A program made the translations under genes and the position numbers. The notes beneath the pieces were generated by a model. That model made no database searches and was not told where the DNA came from. It saw nothing but the letters and a program-made list of their open reading frames with translations. Shown piece by piece: positions 24,725-37,447 of a stretch of DNA of 64,000 nt. Source of the stretch: Proteobacteria bacterium 005FR1 (lineage in GTDB: Bacteria > Pseudomonadota > Gammaproteobacteria > Pseudomonadales > Cellvibrionaceae); contig WACF01000002.1 of the NCBI GenBank assembly GCA_026192395.1, forward strand, positions 496,001-560,000, given 5' to 3'. Positions within the stretch are counted from its first letter, which is position 1. Every line of letters begins with the position of its first letter.

Positions 24725-26029
24725 CTATCGCTTATTCTCGGGCACGTAGTCGCGCTGAGTATGACCGGTATAAAGCTGACGCGGACGACCGATCTTGAGT
24801 GGCGGATTGCTCAGCATTTCATGCCAGTGCGAAATCCAGCCAACAGTTCGGCCGGTGGCGAAGATTACGGTGAACATGTCGGTGGGAATGCCGATCGCCT
24901 TCATGATGATGCCGGAGTAGAAGTCTACGTTCGGGTACAGCTTCTTCTCGATGAAGTAGGGGTCGGACAGCGCGATTTCTTCCAGGCGCTTGGCTATCGG
25001 CAGCAGCGGATCGTTCTCCATGCCCAGCTCTTTCAGTACTTCGTCGCAGGTCTCTTTCATCACTTTGGCGCGCGGGTCGAAGTTCTTGTAAACCCGGTGG
25101 CCGAAGCCCATCAGGCGGAACGGATCGTCTTTGTCCTTCGCCTTGGCAACGAATTTGTCGATGTTCTTCACATCGCCAATTTCGTTCAGCATGTCCAGCA
25201 CCGCTTCGTTTGCACCGCCGTGCGCCGGTCCCCAGAGTGCCGCAATACCGGAAGCGATACAGGCAAAGGGGTTGGCGCCGGAAGAGCCGGCCAGACGTAC
25301 AGTGGAAGTAGAGGCGTTCTGCTCGTGGTCGGCGTGCAGCAGGAAGATCTTGTCCATTGCCTTGGCCAGCACCGGATTGACTTCCGGCGGATCGCAAGGC
25401 GTGCCGAACATCATGTGCAGGAAGTTTTCACTATAGCTGAGCGCATTGATCGGGTAGAGGAAGGGTTGACCGATGTGGTGCTTGTAGCACATCGCCGCCA
25501 AGGTCGGCATTTTCGCGATCAGGCGATGTGCGGAAATCAGACGGTGCTGCTCATCATGGATGTCGAGCGAGTCGTGATAAAACGCCGACAGCGCGCCCAC
25601 GACGCCGCACATGATTGCCATCGGGTGCGCACTGCGCTTGAAGCCTTTGAAGAAGTTGGCGATCCCTTCATGCACCATGGTGTGGTGCGTAATGATATCT
25701 ACAAACTCGGCTTTCTGTTCGGCGGTGGGGAGCTCGCCGTGGAGAAGCAGGTAGCAGGTTTCCAGGTAGTCGCTGTGCTCGGCCAGCTGATCGATCGGAT
25801 AGCCGCGGTGCAGAAGAACACCGGCATCGCCATCGATATAGGTGATTTTTGATTCGCAGGCGGCGGTGGAAACAAAGCCGGGGTCGTACGTGAAAAGGCC
25901 CTTGCCGGCGAGAGCGCGAACGTCGATCACATCGGGACCGGTAGTGCCGGAGTAGATTGGGAGTTCGATGGAATCCTGGGTACCTTCACCCGTACCTTCA
26001 ATCGTTAGGTGCGCCTTCTTATCAGTCAT
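24725..26029 (-). CDS. gltA: citrate synthase
   Basis: This 434-residue type II (hexameric, NADH-sensitive family) citrate synthase condenses oxaloacetate and acetyl-CoA at the entry of the TCA cycle. Catalytic regions are [27 protein letters not shown] and NVDFYSGI, holding the two His and the Asp. The N-terminal small beta domain ([16 protein letters not shown]) is typical of the type. It is divergent from the sdh operon across 659 bases, the arrangement seen in Pseudomonas and E. coli. A heptamer repeat array abuts its 3' end. Confidence 0.97.
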   Translation of the reverse strand: MTDKKAHLTIEGTGEGTQDSIELPIYSGTTGPDVIDVRALAGKGLFTYDPGFVSTAACESKITYIDGDAGVLLHRGYPIDQLAEHSDYLETCYLLLHGELPTAEQKAEFVDIITHHTMVHEGIANFFKGFKRSAHPMAIMCGVVGALSAFYHDSLDIHDEQHRLISAHRLIAKMPTLAAMCYKHHIGQPFLYPINALSYSENFLHMMFGTPCDPPEVNPVLAKAMDKIFLLHADHEQNASTSTVRLAGSSGANPFACIASGIAALWGPAHGGANEAVLDMLNEIGDVKNIDKFVAKAKDKDDPFRLMGFGHRVYKNFDPRAKVMKETCDEVLKELGMENDPLLPIAKRLEEIALSDPYFIEKKLYPNVDFYSGIIMKAIGIPTDMFTVIFATGRTVGWISHWHEMLSNPPLKIGRPRQLYTGHTQRDYVPENKR

Positions 26030-26688
26030 TCATCGACTCCTGTAAATATCGAATTGCGAAGGGATCGACGGACTCTCGGCCGTTGGAAAGCTTATATTGC
26101 CAAGGCGGGCGGTCTTGAAGGCGCTGCGTGGCTACTCGTTCGCTGCCGTCCACCGCTGCCCTTCCTGGCGCTGATCTCGGCTCTGCAGAGCCGGACCCTT
26201 CCCCAATGCTTTTCAACTGCCGCCAACCGTCGGTAAAGCGGAGAAAATTGCGGTGGACAACTATACGGCCACTCGCGGGATTGTCAAATGGATTCGGCAT
26301 TTCTGCCGACAGCTCCCGGCGGCCAGGCAGTCGCTTTTCGGGCGCGGATTCAGTGCACCAAAACGATGATCTCGTTTCCATGTAGAACCGTATAGAGAAA
26401 GGCATGTGACCACAAATTCACCATTTCCGGAGTTTCAAGCGGTCCATGAAAAAACTTCTTTGGAAAGAGTGGGATAGCGCACAGCTGGCGCACTGAATCA
26501 CGGCGCTATGATTTGTGTTTTGTGACTGCCCTCTCTATAATCTCGCGCGATCTTCTACGGGGCTCATCGATTCACCACTGCATCCAAGTGCCTGCAGGCG
26601 AACTTCGCCGGGACAGTCCATCAGGGCTCTCTCCGGGAAGCTTTCCTCGGGCGGGCTCTGTCACACTGTCAAAAGGTAAGCAGCAACT
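26030..26688. other. gltA-sdhC divergent control region
   Basis: There is no coding frame of note in these 659 bases. The only promoter-like signal I can point to is for sdhC (next entry). The length suggests several regulated start sites for both directions. No clear operator palindromes were identified. Confidence 0.5.
26513..26541 (+). promoter_or_regulatory. putative sdhC promoter
   Basis: A perfect -10 box TATAAT lies at 26536-26541. TTGTGT (26513-26518) lies 17 bases upstream and matches the -35 consensus at three of six positions. A leader of about 140 bases would precede sdhC. Confidence 0.5.
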
Positions 26689-27063
26689 GTGAATGACAAA
26701 CGACCGGTCAACCTAGACCTGACCACCATTAGATTCCCCATAACTGCAATCGTTTCCATCACCCACCGTGCTTCTGGCGTCCTTCTTTATGCAGGTATCG
26801 CCGTGCTGCTGTGGATGCTGCAGGCGAGCCTGCAATCGGAAGCGTCTTTTAGCGAGCTCAAGGAAGTGCTGGCGAATCCGCTTGCTCAGTTCATCATCTG
26901 GGTAACGCTGGCTGCGCTGGCTTATCACCTGGTGATGGGGGTGCGGCACATGATCATGGATCTTGGTTATGGGGAAAGCCTGGAAGGCGGTCGACGGGGG
27001 GCGCAGCTGGCGATCGTTTGTGCCGTGATCTTGATTGTTCTGGCGGGGGTGTGGGTATGGTAA
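26689..27063 (+). CDS. sdhC: succinate dehydrogenase cytochrome b556 subunit
   Basis: This 124-residue membrane anchor has three helices. SITHRASGVLLYAG near 24-37 holds the quinone-site Ser and Arg, and HLVMGVRHMIMDLG near 80-93 holds the heme-ligand His. It anchors the SdhAB catalytic domain and passes electrons to quinone. The start is GTG at 26689 with AAGGTAAG ten bases upstream. It overlaps sdhD by seven bases. Confidence 0.93.
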   Translation: MNDKRPVNLDLTTIRFPITAIVSITHRASGVLLYAGIAVLLWMLQASLQSEASFSELKEVLANPLAQFIIWVTLAALAYHLVMGVRHMIMDLGYGESLEGGRRGAQLAIVCAVILIVLAGVWVW

Positions 27064-27425
27064 CCGCAGTCACTAACCTGGGGCGCAGTGGTGTTTACGA
27101 CTGGTTGATTCAGCGTGTTACCGCCGTTGTTCTGACTCTTTATACCTTCTTTATAGTAGGTTTCATTCTCAGCAATTCACCGCTGGACTACGCCACCTGG
27201 GAAGAACTGTTCAGCCAGTTCTGGGTGCGCATTTTCAGTTTGCTGGCTCTGGTCTCTCTGGCGGCGCACGCCTGGATTGGGCTGTGGGTCGTTCTGACCG
27301 ATTACGTGACTACCCTGACCATGGGTAGCAAAGGCACCGCGATCCGACTGTTTTTGCAGGTGGTGCTCGGTGTAGTCACTGTGGCCTACACGGTGTGGGG
27401 CATCGAGATTCTGTGGGGACTCTGA
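27057..27425 (+). CDS. sdhD: succinate dehydrogenase membrane anchor subunit
   Basis: The 122-residue protein has three transmembrane helices. [17 protein letters not shown] at the start and [11 protein letters not shown] near residues 75-85 contain the Asp-Tyr pair of the ubiquinone site. The ATG at 27057 fits the family N-terminus and overlaps sdhC; an earlier in-frame TTG would add residues not found in the family. sdhA follows one base after its stop. Confidence 0.92.
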   Translation: MVTAVTNLGRSGVYDWLIQRVTAVVLTLYTFFIVGFILSNSPLDYATWEELFSQFWVRIFSLLALVSLAAHAWIGLWVVLTDYVTTLTMGSKGTAIRLFLQVVLGVVTVAYTVWGIEILWGL

Positions 27426-27426
27426 T

Positions 27427-29199
27427 ATGACGAATATGCGCACCATTTCCTATGACGGTATCGTGATTGGTGGCGGTGGTGCCGGTATGCGCGCCGCACT
27501 GCAGCTGGCCCGTTCCGGTTACAAAACCGCGGTAATTACCAAGGTTTTCCCCACCCGGTCCCATACAGTATCCGCTCAGGGCGGCATCACCTGTGCCATT
27601 GCCAGTGCGGACCCCAATGACGACTGGCGCTGGCACATGTATGACACCGTCAAGGGCTCCGACTACATCGGCGACCAGGACGCGATCGAATACATGTGTT
27701 CCGTTGGTCCGGAAGCGGTATTTGAGCTGGAGCACATGGGGCTGCCGTTCTCCCGTACCGACAACGGCCGCATCTACCAGCGCCCCTTCGGCGGTCAGTC
27801 CAAAGACTACGGTCGCGGCGGTCAGGCGGCGCGCACCTGTGCGGCGGCGGACCGAACCGGCCATGCGCTGCTGCACACCCTGTATCAGAACAACATGCGC
27901 AACAACACCGTGTTCCTGAATGAATGGTTCGCGGTGGATCTGGTGAAGAACCAGGACGGCGCAGTCGTCGGTGTTATTGCCATCAATATGGAAGACGGTG
28001 AGACCGTCTTCGTGAAATCCAAAGCCACCGTATTCGCCACTGGCGGTGCCGGCCGGATTTACGCGTCCACCACCAATGCCCACATCAACACCGGCGATGG
28101 CGTCGGCATGGCTTTGCGCGCGGGTTTCCCGGTGCAGGATATCGAGATGTGGCAGTTCCACCCCACCGGTATTGCCGGGGCAGGGGTGCTAGTGACCGAA
28201 GGATGCCGTGGTGAAGGCGGCTACCTGATCAATAAGGACGGCGAGCGCTTCATGGAGCGCTACGCCCCCAATGCCAAAGATCTGGCCGGCCGCGATGTGG
28301 TCGCCCGATCCATGGTGCTGGAGATCCTGGAGGGTCGTGGTTGTGGTCCGGAAGGAGACCACGTCTTCCTCAAGCTCGACCATCTTGGTGCCGATACTCT
28401 GAATGCCAAGCTGCCGGGGATTCTGGAACTGTCCCGAACCTTTGCACATGCGGATCCGGTCAAGGAGCCGATCCCGGTGGTGCCCACCTGTCACTACATG
28501 ATGGGCGGCATCCCCACCAACGTTCATGGTCAGGCGCTCACTCAGGACGCGGAAGGTAAGGACCAGATTATCCCGGGCTTCTACGCCTGTGGTGAAGTGG
28601 CTTGCGTGTCCGTACACGGCGCCAATCGACTGGGCGGTAACTCGCTGCTCGACCTGGTGGTATTCGGCCGCGCCTCTGGCCTGTTCATTGAGAAAGCGCT
28701 GCGCGAGGGCATCGAGCATCGCGAAGCCACCGACTCCGACATCGAAGCGGCCATGGCGCGCCTGAACCGCCTGAACGAATCCAAGTCCGGCGAAGATGTG
28801 GCGAGCCTGCGCAAAGAGTTGCAGACGACCATGCAGAACTACTTCGGGGTATTCCGCAAAGGTGAGTTCATGCAGGAAGGTATCGAAAAGCTGGCGGTGC
28901 TGCGCGAGCGTATCGGCAACGTTGTGCTGCACGACAAGAGCAACGCCTTCAACACCGCCCGCATCGAAGCATTGGAACTGCAGAACCTGCTGGAAGTGGC
29001 CGAGGCAACCGCCATCGCCGCCGAAGAGCGCAAGGAATCCCGTGGTGCTCACGCCCGCGAAGATTACCAGGAACGCGACGACCAGAACTGGCTCTGCCAT
29101 TCCATGTTTTTCCCAGGCGAAAAGCGGGTTGGCAAGCGGGACGTCAACTTCGCGCCGACGACGATGGAAGCTTTCGAGCCCAAAGCGCGGACTTATTAA
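27427..29199 (+). CDS. sdhA: succinate dehydrogenase flavoprotein subunit
   Basis: This 590-residue subunit oxidises succinate to fumarate. It shows the FAD motif [14 protein letters not shown] (about 16-29) and the His that carries covalent FAD in [12 protein letters not shown]. Active-site blocks are [24 protein letters not shown] and [12 protein letters not shown], and the C-terminal segment [15 protein letters not shown] is present. The length is that of SdhA rather than fumarate reductase. It belongs to a co-directional run sdhCDAB. Confidence 0.97.
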   Translation: MTNMRTISYDGIVIGGGGAGMRAALQLARSGYKTAVITKVFPTRSHTVSAQGGITCAIASADPNDDWRWHMYDTVKGSDYIGDQDAIEYMCSVGPEAVFELEHMGLPFSRTDNGRIYQRPFGGQSKDYGRGGQAARTCAAADRTGHALLHTLYQNNMRNNTVFLNEWFAVDLVKNQDGAVVGVIAINMEDGETVFVKSKATVFATGGAGRIYASTTNAHINTGDGVGMALRAGFPVQDIEMWQFHPTGIAGAGVLVTEGCRGEGGYLINKDGERFMERYAPNAKDLAGRDVVARSMVLEILEGRGCGPEGDHVFLKLDHLGADTLNAKLPGILELSRTFAHADPVKEPIPVVPTCHYMMGGIPTNVHGQALTQDAEGKDQIIPGFYACGEVACVSVHGANRLGGNSLLDLVVFGRASGLFIEKALREGIEHREATDSDIEAAMARLNRLNESKSGEDVASLRKELQTTMQNYFGVFRKGEFMQEGIEKLAVLRERIGNVVLHDKSNAFNTARIEALELQNLLEVAEATAIAAEERKESRGAHAREDYQERDDQNWLCHSMFFPGEKRVGKRDVNFAPTTMEAFEPKARTY

Positions 29200-29256
29200 G
29201 AGCTACGAACCAGTTGAGACCTTGCGGCTGAGTCGCATTGAACGGTGAAAGAACAC

Positions 29257-29961
29257 ATGTTGAAAGTCGAAGTTTATCGCTACAACCCGGATACGGACAG
29301 CAAGCCGTCCATGAAGTCCTATGACCTGGACACCCAGGGCAAGGACCTGATGGTTCTGGATGTGCTGGAAATGCTGAAGGACGAGGACCCGAGCCTGACC
29401 TACCGGCGCTCCTGCCGCGAAGGCGTTTGCGGTTCGGACGGTATGAACATCAACGGCAAGAACGGTCTCGCCTGCATCACTCCCCTGTCCGAGTGCGTGA
29501 AAGGCAACAAGCTGGTATTGCGTCCGCTGCCAGGTCTGCCGGTAATCCGCGACCTTATCGTGGACATGAGCATTTTCTACGCGCAATACGCGAAAGTTGA
29601 GCCTTACCTGCAGAACAATACGCCGGCTCCGGCCATCGAGCGTCTGCAGTCGCCGGAAGACCGCGCCAAACTGGATGGGCTTTATGAGTGCATTCTCTGC
29701 GCCTGCTGCTCGACCAGCTGCCCGTCCTTCTGGTGGAATCCGGAGAAGTTCATCGGTCCGGCCGGTCTGCTCCAGGCCTACCGCTTCCTGGCCGACAGCC
29801 GCGATACCGCAGAAAATGAACGCCTCGCGAAAATGGATGACCCCTTCAGCGTGTTTCGCTGCCACGGCATTCAGAACTGCGTCGCGGTCTGCCCCAAGGG
29901 CCTGAACCCGACCCGCGCGATTGGGCACATCCGGAACATGCTGCTGCAGCGCGCCACCTGA
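29257..29961 (+). CDS. sdhB: succinate dehydrogenase iron-sulfur subunit
   Basis: This 234-residue subunit carries three clusters. The [2Fe-2S] ligands are in CREGVCGSDG and LAC, the [4Fe-4S] ligands in CILCACCSTSCP, and the [3Fe-4S] and remaining ligands in CHGIQNCVAVCPKG. ATG 29257 gives the family start MLKVEVYRYNPD. A GTG four codons upstream (29245) is possible, and neither start has a strong ribosome site. It relays electrons from SdhA to the membrane subunits. Confidence 0.95.
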   Translation: MLKVEVYRYNPDTDSKPSMKSYDLDTQGKDLMVLDVLEMLKDEDPSLTYRRSCREGVCGSDGMNINGKNGLACITPLSECVKGNKLVLRPLPGLPVIRDLIVDMSIFYAQYAKVEPYLQNNTPAPAIERLQSPEDRAKLDGLYECILCACCSTSCPSFWWNPEKFIGPAGLLQAYRFLADSRDTAENERLAKMDDPFSVFRCHGIQNCVAVCPKGLNPTRAIGHIRNMLLQRAT

Positions 29962-30363
29962 TTTCAGGTCGGCACAGGCAAGTCCTTAGTAAATGTTGAA
30001 AAGCGCTCAAAAGGCGCCCTAGTGCCCAGCCCGTGCTGGGCACAGGCATATAGAGAGTACTCGGTGGCCACAGGCAGCTGAAAAGGATCGGTTGCCCATA
30101 CGATGCCGGTTTTAACCGACATCCTGGCCGTACAACTCACGTACATATCGGGGAATTGGATTCCGCCCGGCTCAGGCCGGTCGACATCGATGTCGGCGGA
30201 ACGAGCGTTCGGGTCATCGGATTCCAGCGGCTGGAAAGGACAGTGTCTCAGCAGGCCAAGGCATCGCCAAAGCAGTGCCGGTTTGCTGTATGTTCGTTTT
30301 CAGGCTGCTAGACTCTGCCGGATTTCTCGCCCCTTTACTTGAATTTAGTCAAGGTGGGCAACC
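29962..30363. other. sdhB-sucA intergenic region with a perfect hairpin
   Basis: No gene is visible. GTGCCCAGC (30022-30030) and GCTGGGCAC (30035-30043) form a perfect 9-bp stem with a CCGT loop and no T-tract, so it looks like a processing or stability element rather than a terminator. The 400-base gap may hold a sucA promoter; no clear boxes were found. Confidence 0.55.
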
Positions 30364-33210
30364 ATGCAAGGCGATGCCAACGAAAGCGTAATGCAACTCC
30401 TGTGGAGCACTTCCCAGCTCTCCGGCGGGAATGCGGCTTACGTCGAAGATCTCTACGAAGAATACCTCCACAACCCCAACAGCGTACCCGAAGAGTGGCG
30501 CAGCTATTTCGACAAGCTGCCCCGCGTCGATGGTGTCGTCACCCAGGACACGCCTCACTCCGTTGTTCGCGAGCATTTCGAACTGCTCGGCAAGCGTCGC
30601 GCACGGCCGATTGCCGCGCCGGGCTCCGGTGGCGTCAACATCGAGCACGAGCGAAAGCAGGTCAAAGTCGTTCAGCTGATCAGCTCGTACCGCTTCCGTG
30701 GTCATCAGAAGGCAAAGCTCGATCCGCTTGGCCTAATGGAACGCGAAACCGTTCCCGATCTCGATCTCAGTTTCCACGGCCTGACACCGGCAGATCTTGA
30801 TACCGTCTTCCAGACCGGCAATCTCTTCATCGGCAAGGAAGAAGCGCCGCTGCGCGAGATCATCGAGGCCCTGGAGCAGACTTACTGCGGTTCGGTTGGC
30901 CCCGAGATCATGCACATCACGAACTTCGCCGAAAAGCAGTGGCTGCAGCAGCGCCTGGAAAGCGTGCGCTCGAACCCCGTCTATGGCGAAGATCTGCGTC
31001 GCAAGCTGCTCGAACGACTGACCGCGGCAGAAGGTCTGGAACGGCATCTCGACAGCAAGTACCCGGGCACCAAGCGCTTCGGTCTGGAAGGTGGTGAAAG
31101 CTTTATTCCACTGTTAGACGCGCTGATCAATCGCGCCGGTTACTACGGTGCGAAGGAAATCGTGCTGGGCATGGCTCACCGCGGTCGCCTCAATACATTG
31201 GTGAACGTGCTCGGCAAGAATCCCGCCGAGCTTTTCGATGAGTTCGAAGGTAAGCGTTTCATCGGCACTTCCGGCGACGTGAAATACCATCAGGGCTTTT
31301 CTTCAAACGTAATGACACCCGGTGGGGAAGTCCACCTCGCAATGGCATTCAACCCAAGCCATCTCGAGATCGTTTCGCCCGTAGTCGAAGGTTCGGTGCG
31401 CGCCCGCCAGGACCGCCGCAACGATCCGCTCGGTAACAAAGTAGTGCCGATTGTGGTGCACGGGGATGCGGCATTCGCCGGTCAGGGCGTGGTGCTGGAA
31501 ACATTCCAGATGAGCCAGACCCGCGCCTACGGAACTGGCGGTACCATTCACATCGTCATCAACAACCAGGTTGGTTTCACCACCAGTCGCCGGGACGACG
31601 CGCGCTCCACTGAATACTGCACCGATGTTTCCAAGATGGTCGGCGCACCGGTATTCCATGTGAACGGCGACGATCCGGAAGCCGTATTGTTCGTCACCCA
31701 ACTGGCGATGGACTACCGCTACGAATTCAAGCAGGACGTGGTTATCGACCTGTTCTGCTACCGTCGTCGCGGCCACAACGAAACCGATGAGCCGTCTTCT
31801 ACCCAGCCGCTCATGTACAGCAAGATTCGCAAGCACAAGACAACGCGGACCCTGTACGCGGAAAGGCTGGTGGATGAAGGGGTGATCAGCCAGGAGCAAG
31901 CGGACAAGATGGCCGACGATTACCGCGCGGCCCTCGATCGCGGTGAGCACGTGGCCAGCGGTTTGGTGAGCGAACCCGACAGCTCCCTGTTCGTGGACTG
32001 GAGTCCCTATATCGGACACGACTGGACCACGCCAGCCGATACCACGTTCCCCATCAAGGAGCTGCAGGAACTCGGCCACAAGATGTGCGAGATCCCCGAC
32101 GGCGTCGTGGTGCAGAAGCAGGTTGCGAAGATTTACGAAGACCGCCGCAAGATGGCCGGCGGCGCTCTGCCCATCAACTGGGGCATGGCGGAAATGCTGG
32201 CCTACGCGAGCTTGTTGAAGCAGGGTTTCCGCCTGCGGATTACCGGTCAGGACGTGCGTCGCGGTACCTTCTCTCACCGCCACGCGGTGATCAACAGCCA
32301 GAAGGATGGTTCCACCTATTATCCGCTGTCCGAACTCTTCCCTGGTCAGCCGGATTTCGATATCTACGATTCGCTGCTGTCGGAAGAGGGTGTGCTGGCC
32401 TTCGAATACGGTTATGCCACCACCACCCCGAACGCACTGGTGATCTGGGAAGCGCAATTTGGTGATTTTGCCAACGGCGCCCAGGTGGTTATCGATCAGT
32501 TCATTACCAGCGGCGAGCACAAGTGGGGCCGTTTGTGCGGACTCACCATGCTGCTGCCGCACGGCTATGAAGGACAGGGACCGGAGCACTCGTCGGCGCG
32601 ACTGGAGCGCTTCCTGCAACTCTGCGCGGAGCACAACATCCAGGTCTGCATTCCCACCACCCCGGCACAGATCTTCCATCTGCTGCGGCGCCAGGCAATT
32701 CGTCCCATGCGTCGTCCGCTGGTGGTGATGAGTCCCAAGTGGATTCTTCGTCACAAGCTGGCCGTATCCAGCCTCGAAGATCTGGCAAGCGGTCGTTTCC
32801 AGAACGTTCTGAACGACGACCTGGTGAATCCGCAAGACGTGACCCGCATCGTTCTCTGCAGTGGCAAGGTGTATTACCACTTGCTGGAAGCGCGCATGGA
32901 GCGCGAGCAGAAGAATGTCGCGATCATTCGTCTCGAGCAGCTCTATCCGTTCCCGGAAGACGAATTGGAAGCGGCGCTTCGTCAGTACAGCAATGTGAAG
33001 GAAATCGTCTGGTGTCAGGAAGAGCCGATGAACCAGGGCGCGTGGTACAGTAGTCAGCACCATATGCGCCGGGTCATCAACGAATACGATCCTTCGCTGT
33101 ACCTGGTCTACGTGGGACGCGATCCGGCGGCGGCGCCAGCGGCCGGATACATGTCGACGCACCTGGAGCAGCAACAAAAATTTGTTGAAGAAGCTCTGGG
33201 CGGACAGTAA
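30364..33210 (+). CDS. sucA: 2-oxoglutarate dehydrogenase E1
   Basis: This 948-residue thiamine-diphosphate enzyme decarboxylates 2-oxoglutarate and loads succinyl onto the E2 lipoyl arm. The N-terminus (SVMQLLWSTSQLSGGNAAYVEDLYEEYL) is the E2-binding start. Catalytic blocks include GMAHRGRLN, FNPSHLEIVSPVVEGSVRA, HGDAAFAGQG, GDDPEAVLF and CYRRRGHNETDEPS. The length is normal. TCAAGGTGGG precedes the ATG. sucB follows 100 bases later. Confidence 0.97.
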   Translation: MQGDANESVMQLLWSTSQLSGGNAAYVEDLYEEYLHNPNSVPEEWRSYFDKLPRVDGVVTQDTPHSVVREHFELLGKRRARPIAAPGSGGVNIEHERKQVKVVQLISSYRFRGHQKAKLDPLGLMERETVPDLDLSFHGLTPADLDTVFQTGNLFIGKEEAPLREIIEALEQTYCGSVGPEIMHITNFAEKQWLQQRLESVRSNPVYGEDLRRKLLERLTAAEGLERHLDSKYPGTKRFGLEGGESFIPLLDALINRAGYYGAKEIVLGMAHRGRLNTLVNVLGKNPAELFDEFEGKRFIGTSGDVKYHQGFSSNVMTPGGEVHLAMAFNPSHLEIVSPVVEGSVRARQDRRNDPLGNKVVPIVVHGDAAFAGQGVVLETFQMSQTRAYGTGGTIHIVINNQVGFTTSRRDDARSTEYCTDVSKMVGAPVFHVNGDDPEAVLFVTQLAMDYRYEFKQDVVIDLFCYRRRGHNETDEPSSTQPLMYSKIRKHKTTRTLYAERLVDEGVISQEQADKMADDYRAALDRGEHVASGLVSEPDSSLFVDWSPYIGHDWTTPADTTFPIKELQELGHKMCEIPDGVVVQKQVAKIYEDRRKMAGGALPINWGMAEMLAYASLLKQGFRLRITGQDVRRGTFSHRHAVINSQKDGSTYYPLSELFPGQPDFDIYDSLLSEEGVLAFEYGYATTTPNALVIWEAQFGDFANGAQVVIDQFITSGEHKWGRLCGLTMLLPHGYEGQGPEHSSARLERFLQLCAEHNIQVCIPTTPAQIFHLLRRQAIRPMRRPLVVMSPKWILRHKLAVSSLEDLASGRFQNVLNDDLVNPQDVTRIVLCSGKVYYHLLEARMEREQKNVAIIRLEQLYPFPEDELEAALRQYSNVKEIVWCQEEPMNQGAWYSSQHHMRRVINEYDPSLYLVYVGRDPAAAPAAGYMSTHLEQQQKFVEEALGGQ

Positions 33211-33310
33211 GTCCGCGCGGCAAGGGCAACAAAGAAAAATGGGGCATTGGTGGCAGTTGGCTGTCGCCGTGAATAAATCGATTTGCTGAAGCGATAGGAC
33301 AAACAACGAA

Positions 33311-34552
33311 ATGACCATAGAAATCAAAGCGCCAACCTTCCCCGAGTCGGTTCAGGACGGCACCGTGGCAACCTGGTACAAGCAGCCGGGTGAATCCGTA
33401 TCCCGGGACGAGCTGATTGTCGACATCGAAACCGACAAAGTCGTGCTGGAAGTCGTGGCTCCTGCCAACGGTCGACTGGCTGAAGTGAAGAAAGGCGAAG
33501 GTGAAACCGTGCAGAGCAACGAACTGCTCGCATTGGTGGAAGAGGGTGCTGAAGGCGAGGCCGAAGCCCCGAAAGAAGTCCCGACCTCGGGCAAGATGGA
33601 CAGCGGTGAGGCCGAACCTGCTCTCGAACAGGGTAACCGCGAAGTAATTGCCAGCCCTTCCGCACGCAAGCTCGCCAGCGAGGGCGGCGTGGATCTCGGT
33701 GCAGTCGAAGGGACCGGCAAAGACGGTCGCATCACCAAGGAAGACGTGCAGAACGCAATCAGCGCTCCGAAAGCGGAAACAAAGCCCGCGGCCGCTGCCC
33801 CGAGTCCTGCGGCTGCCAAATCGCCGCAGGTCGAATTGCCTGGCGGTGAGCGTATCGAGAAGCGCGTGCCGATGACTCGTCTGCGTAGCCGCATTGCCGA
33901 GCGTCTGTTGGAAGCTTCACAAACAACGGCCATGCTGACCACCTTCAATGAGGTGAACATGGCACCCGTAATGGAACTGCGCCAGCGTTACAAGGCCGAT
34001 TTCGAGAAAGCGCATAACGGCACACGCCTTGGCTTCATGGGCTTTTTCGTGAAAGCCGCTGTGGAAGCACTGAAGCGCTTCCCGGTAGTCAATGCCTCGA
34101 TCGACGGCAGCGACATTGTTTATCACGGCTATCAAGACATCGGAGTGGCGGTATCCACGGAGAAAGGTCTGGTAGTTCCGGTTATGCGCAATGCGGAAAA
34201 CATGGGTATTGCCGATGTGGAAAGCAAGATCCGCGACTTCGGTCTGCGCGCTCGTGACGGCAAGCTGGGCATTGAGGAAATCACTGGCGGTACATTCACC
34301 ATCACCAACGGTGGCGTGTTCGGCTCATTGATGTCCACGCCGATTCTGAACCCGCCGCAGACCGCAATCCTGGGCATGCACAAGATTCAGGAGCGTCCGA
34401 TGGCGGTCGATGGGCAGGTGAAAATTCTGCCGATGATGTACTTGGCGCTGTCTTACGACCACCGTCTGATCGACGGCAAGGACGCAGTGCAGTTCCTGGT
34501 GGCGATCAAGGACCTGCTGGAAGACCCCGCGCGTATTCTACTGGAAATCTGA
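33311..34552 (+). CDS. sucB: dihydrolipoyl succinyltransferase E2
   Basis: The 413-residue E2 has one lipoyl domain with Lys43 in [11 protein letters not shown] and an E3-binding domain at about 111-147 ([16 protein letters not shown]). Flexible Ala/Pro linkers join it to the catalytic core, with active-site [13 protein letters not shown] near the end. It transfers succinyl to CoA in the core of the complex. A strong terminator follows immediately, separating it from lpd. Confidence 0.97.
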   Translation: MTIEIKAPTFPESVQDGTVATWYKQPGESVSRDELIVDIETDKVVLEVVAPANGRLAEVKKGEGETVQSNELLALVEEGAEGEAEAPKEVPTSGKMDSGEAEPALEQGNREVIASPSARKLASEGGVDLGAVEGTGKDGRITKEDVQNAISAPKAETKPAAAAPSPAAAKSPQVELPGGERIEKRVPMTRLRSRIAERLLEASQTTAMLTTFNEVNMAPVMELRQRYKADFEKAHNGTRLGFMGFFVKAAVEALKRFPVVNASIDGSDIVYHGYQDIGVAVSTEKGLVVPVMRNAENMGIADVESKIRDFGLRARDGKLGIEEITGGTFTITNGGVFGSLMSTPILNPPQTAILGMHKIQERPMAVDGQVKILPMMYLALSYDHRLIDGKDAVQFLVAIKDLLEDPARILLEI

Positions 34553-34558
34553 TATGTA

Positions 34559-34597
34559 CAGGCGGCGATTCGACAGGATCGCCGCCTGCTTTTTTTT
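34559..34597 (+). terminator. strong terminator between sucB and lpd
   Basis: CAGGCGGCGAT and ATCGCCGCCTG form a perfect 11-bp stem with an 8-base loop, followed by C and eight Ts. It begins seven bases after the sucB stop and lies inside the TCA block. Confidence 0.93.
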
Positions 34598-34650
34598 GCA
34601 TGCCCTTAATTGCATGCTCTGGCGCTACAGCCGTAGCTGCGCGCGACTGA

Positions 34651-36126
<1,476 letters not shown>

Positions 36127-36248
36127 TGCTTCGGTAGAAAAGCATGCACAACAAGGCAGTCGCAATCGCGACTGCTGAATGTTTGGGGTAGGGTCTAGAC
36201 CTACGATTTTTGAAACGAGGGGCGAGTCCCCAAAGACGGAAGGTAGCC

Positions 36249-37415
36249 ATGAATCTACACGAATATCAGGCTAAGCAATTGTTCGCCGAGTACGGTTTGC
36301 CTGTATCCAAAGGTGTTGCGGCGGAAACCGCAGCGCAGGCGGCTGAAGCTGCCGATCAGATCGGCGGTTCCAAGTGGGTTGTGAAAGCCCAGGTACACGC
36401 TGGTGGACGCGGCAAAGCAGGCGGCGTAAAGCTGGTCAGCTCCAAGAAAGAAATCGAGGACTTTGCCAACCAATGGCTCGGCAAGAATCTCGTCACCTAT
36501 CAGACTGATGAAAATGGTCAGCCGGTCAGCCGTATTCTGGTCGAGTCCTGCACCGATATCGCCCGGGAACTGTACCTGGGTGCGGTAGTGGACCGTTCTT
36601 CCCGTCGCATCGTATTCATGGCTTCCACCGAAGGCGGCGTGGAAATCGAGAAGGTGGCGGAAGAGACCCCGGAGAAAATTCTCAAGGCAATCATCGACCC
36701 ACTGGTGGGCGCACAGCCTTATCAAGCCCGCGAGCTGGCTTTCAAGCTGGGCCTCGAAGGCAAGCAGATCAAGCAGTTTACTCAAGTATTCCTCGGCCTG
36801 GCCAAGCTGTTCCAGGACTTCGATCTGGCTCTGCTGGAAGTGAACCCGCTGGTAATCACCGAAGCAGGTGACATCCACTGTCTGGACGCCAAAGTGAACG
36901 TGGACGGCAATGCGCTGTACCGTCAGCCCAAACTGCAGGCCATGCACGATCCTTCTCAGGAAGACGAGCGTGAAGCGCGCGCGGCGAAGTGGGAACTGAA
37001 CTACGTAGCTCTCGATGGCAACATCGGCTGCATGGTGAACGGCGCTGGTCTGGCCATGGGCACCATGGACATCGTTAAACTGCACGGCGGTCAGCCGGCC
37101 AACTTCCTCGACGTCGGCGGCGGTGCGACCAAGGAGCGCGTGGTCGAAGCGTTCAAAATCATTCTCTCCGATGAAAACGTAAAAGCAGTATTGATCAACA
37201 TCTTCGGCGGTATCGTGCGTTGCGATCTGATCGCGGAAGGTGTAATCGGTGCGGTAGAAGAAGTGGGCGTGAAAGTGCCGGTCGTGGTACGCCTCGAAGG
37301 CAACAACGCCGAGCTGGGTGCGAAGAAGCTGGCAGACAGCGGCCTGAACATCATCGCCGCGACCAGCCTGACTGATGCGGCTGAACAAGTCGTCAAAGCG
37401 GCCGCCCAGGCCTGA
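36249..37415 (+). CDS. sucC: succinyl-CoA ligase beta subunit
   Basis: This 388-residue ATP-grasp subunit opens with [19 protein letters not shown] and contains [14 protein letters not shown] for nucleotide binding. [25 protein letters not shown] and [13 protein letters not shown] complete the family signature. With SucD it makes ATP or GTP from succinyl-CoA. The ATG at 36249 follows GGAAGGTAGCC; the longer upstream frame is not family sequence. Confidence 0.97.
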   Translation: MNLHEYQAKQLFAEYGLPVSKGVAAETAAQAAEAADQIGGSKWVVKAQVHAGGRGKAGGVKLVSSKKEIEDFANQWLGKNLVTYQTDENGQPVSRILVESCTDIARELYLGAVVDRSSRRIVFMASTEGGVEIEKVAEETPEKILKAIIDPLVGAQPYQARELAFKLGLEGKQIKQFTQVFLGLAKLFQDFDLALLEVNPLVITEAGDIHCLDAKVNVDGNALYRQPKLQAMHDPSQEDEREARAAKWELNYVALDGNIGCMVNGAGLAMGTMDIVKLHGGQPANFLDVGGGATKERVVEAFKIILSDENVKAVLINIFGGIVRCDLIAEGVIGAVEEVGVKVPVVVRLEGNNAELGAKKLADSGLNIIAATSLTDAAEQVVKAAAQA

Positions 37416-37447
37416 AACCCACGCGCCGAATAGACTGAGGAATATCC

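Noticed and set aside
24761-25852. 363-codon plus-strand frame over gltA
   Set aside because: It is antisense to citrate synthase; the translation is a low-complexity shadow rich in Val, Arg and Gln.
31303-33327. 674-codon open frame on the minus strand over sucA
   Set aside because: It is the mirror of strong codon bias in sucA. The protein has no family features and sucA on the plus strand is unmistakable.
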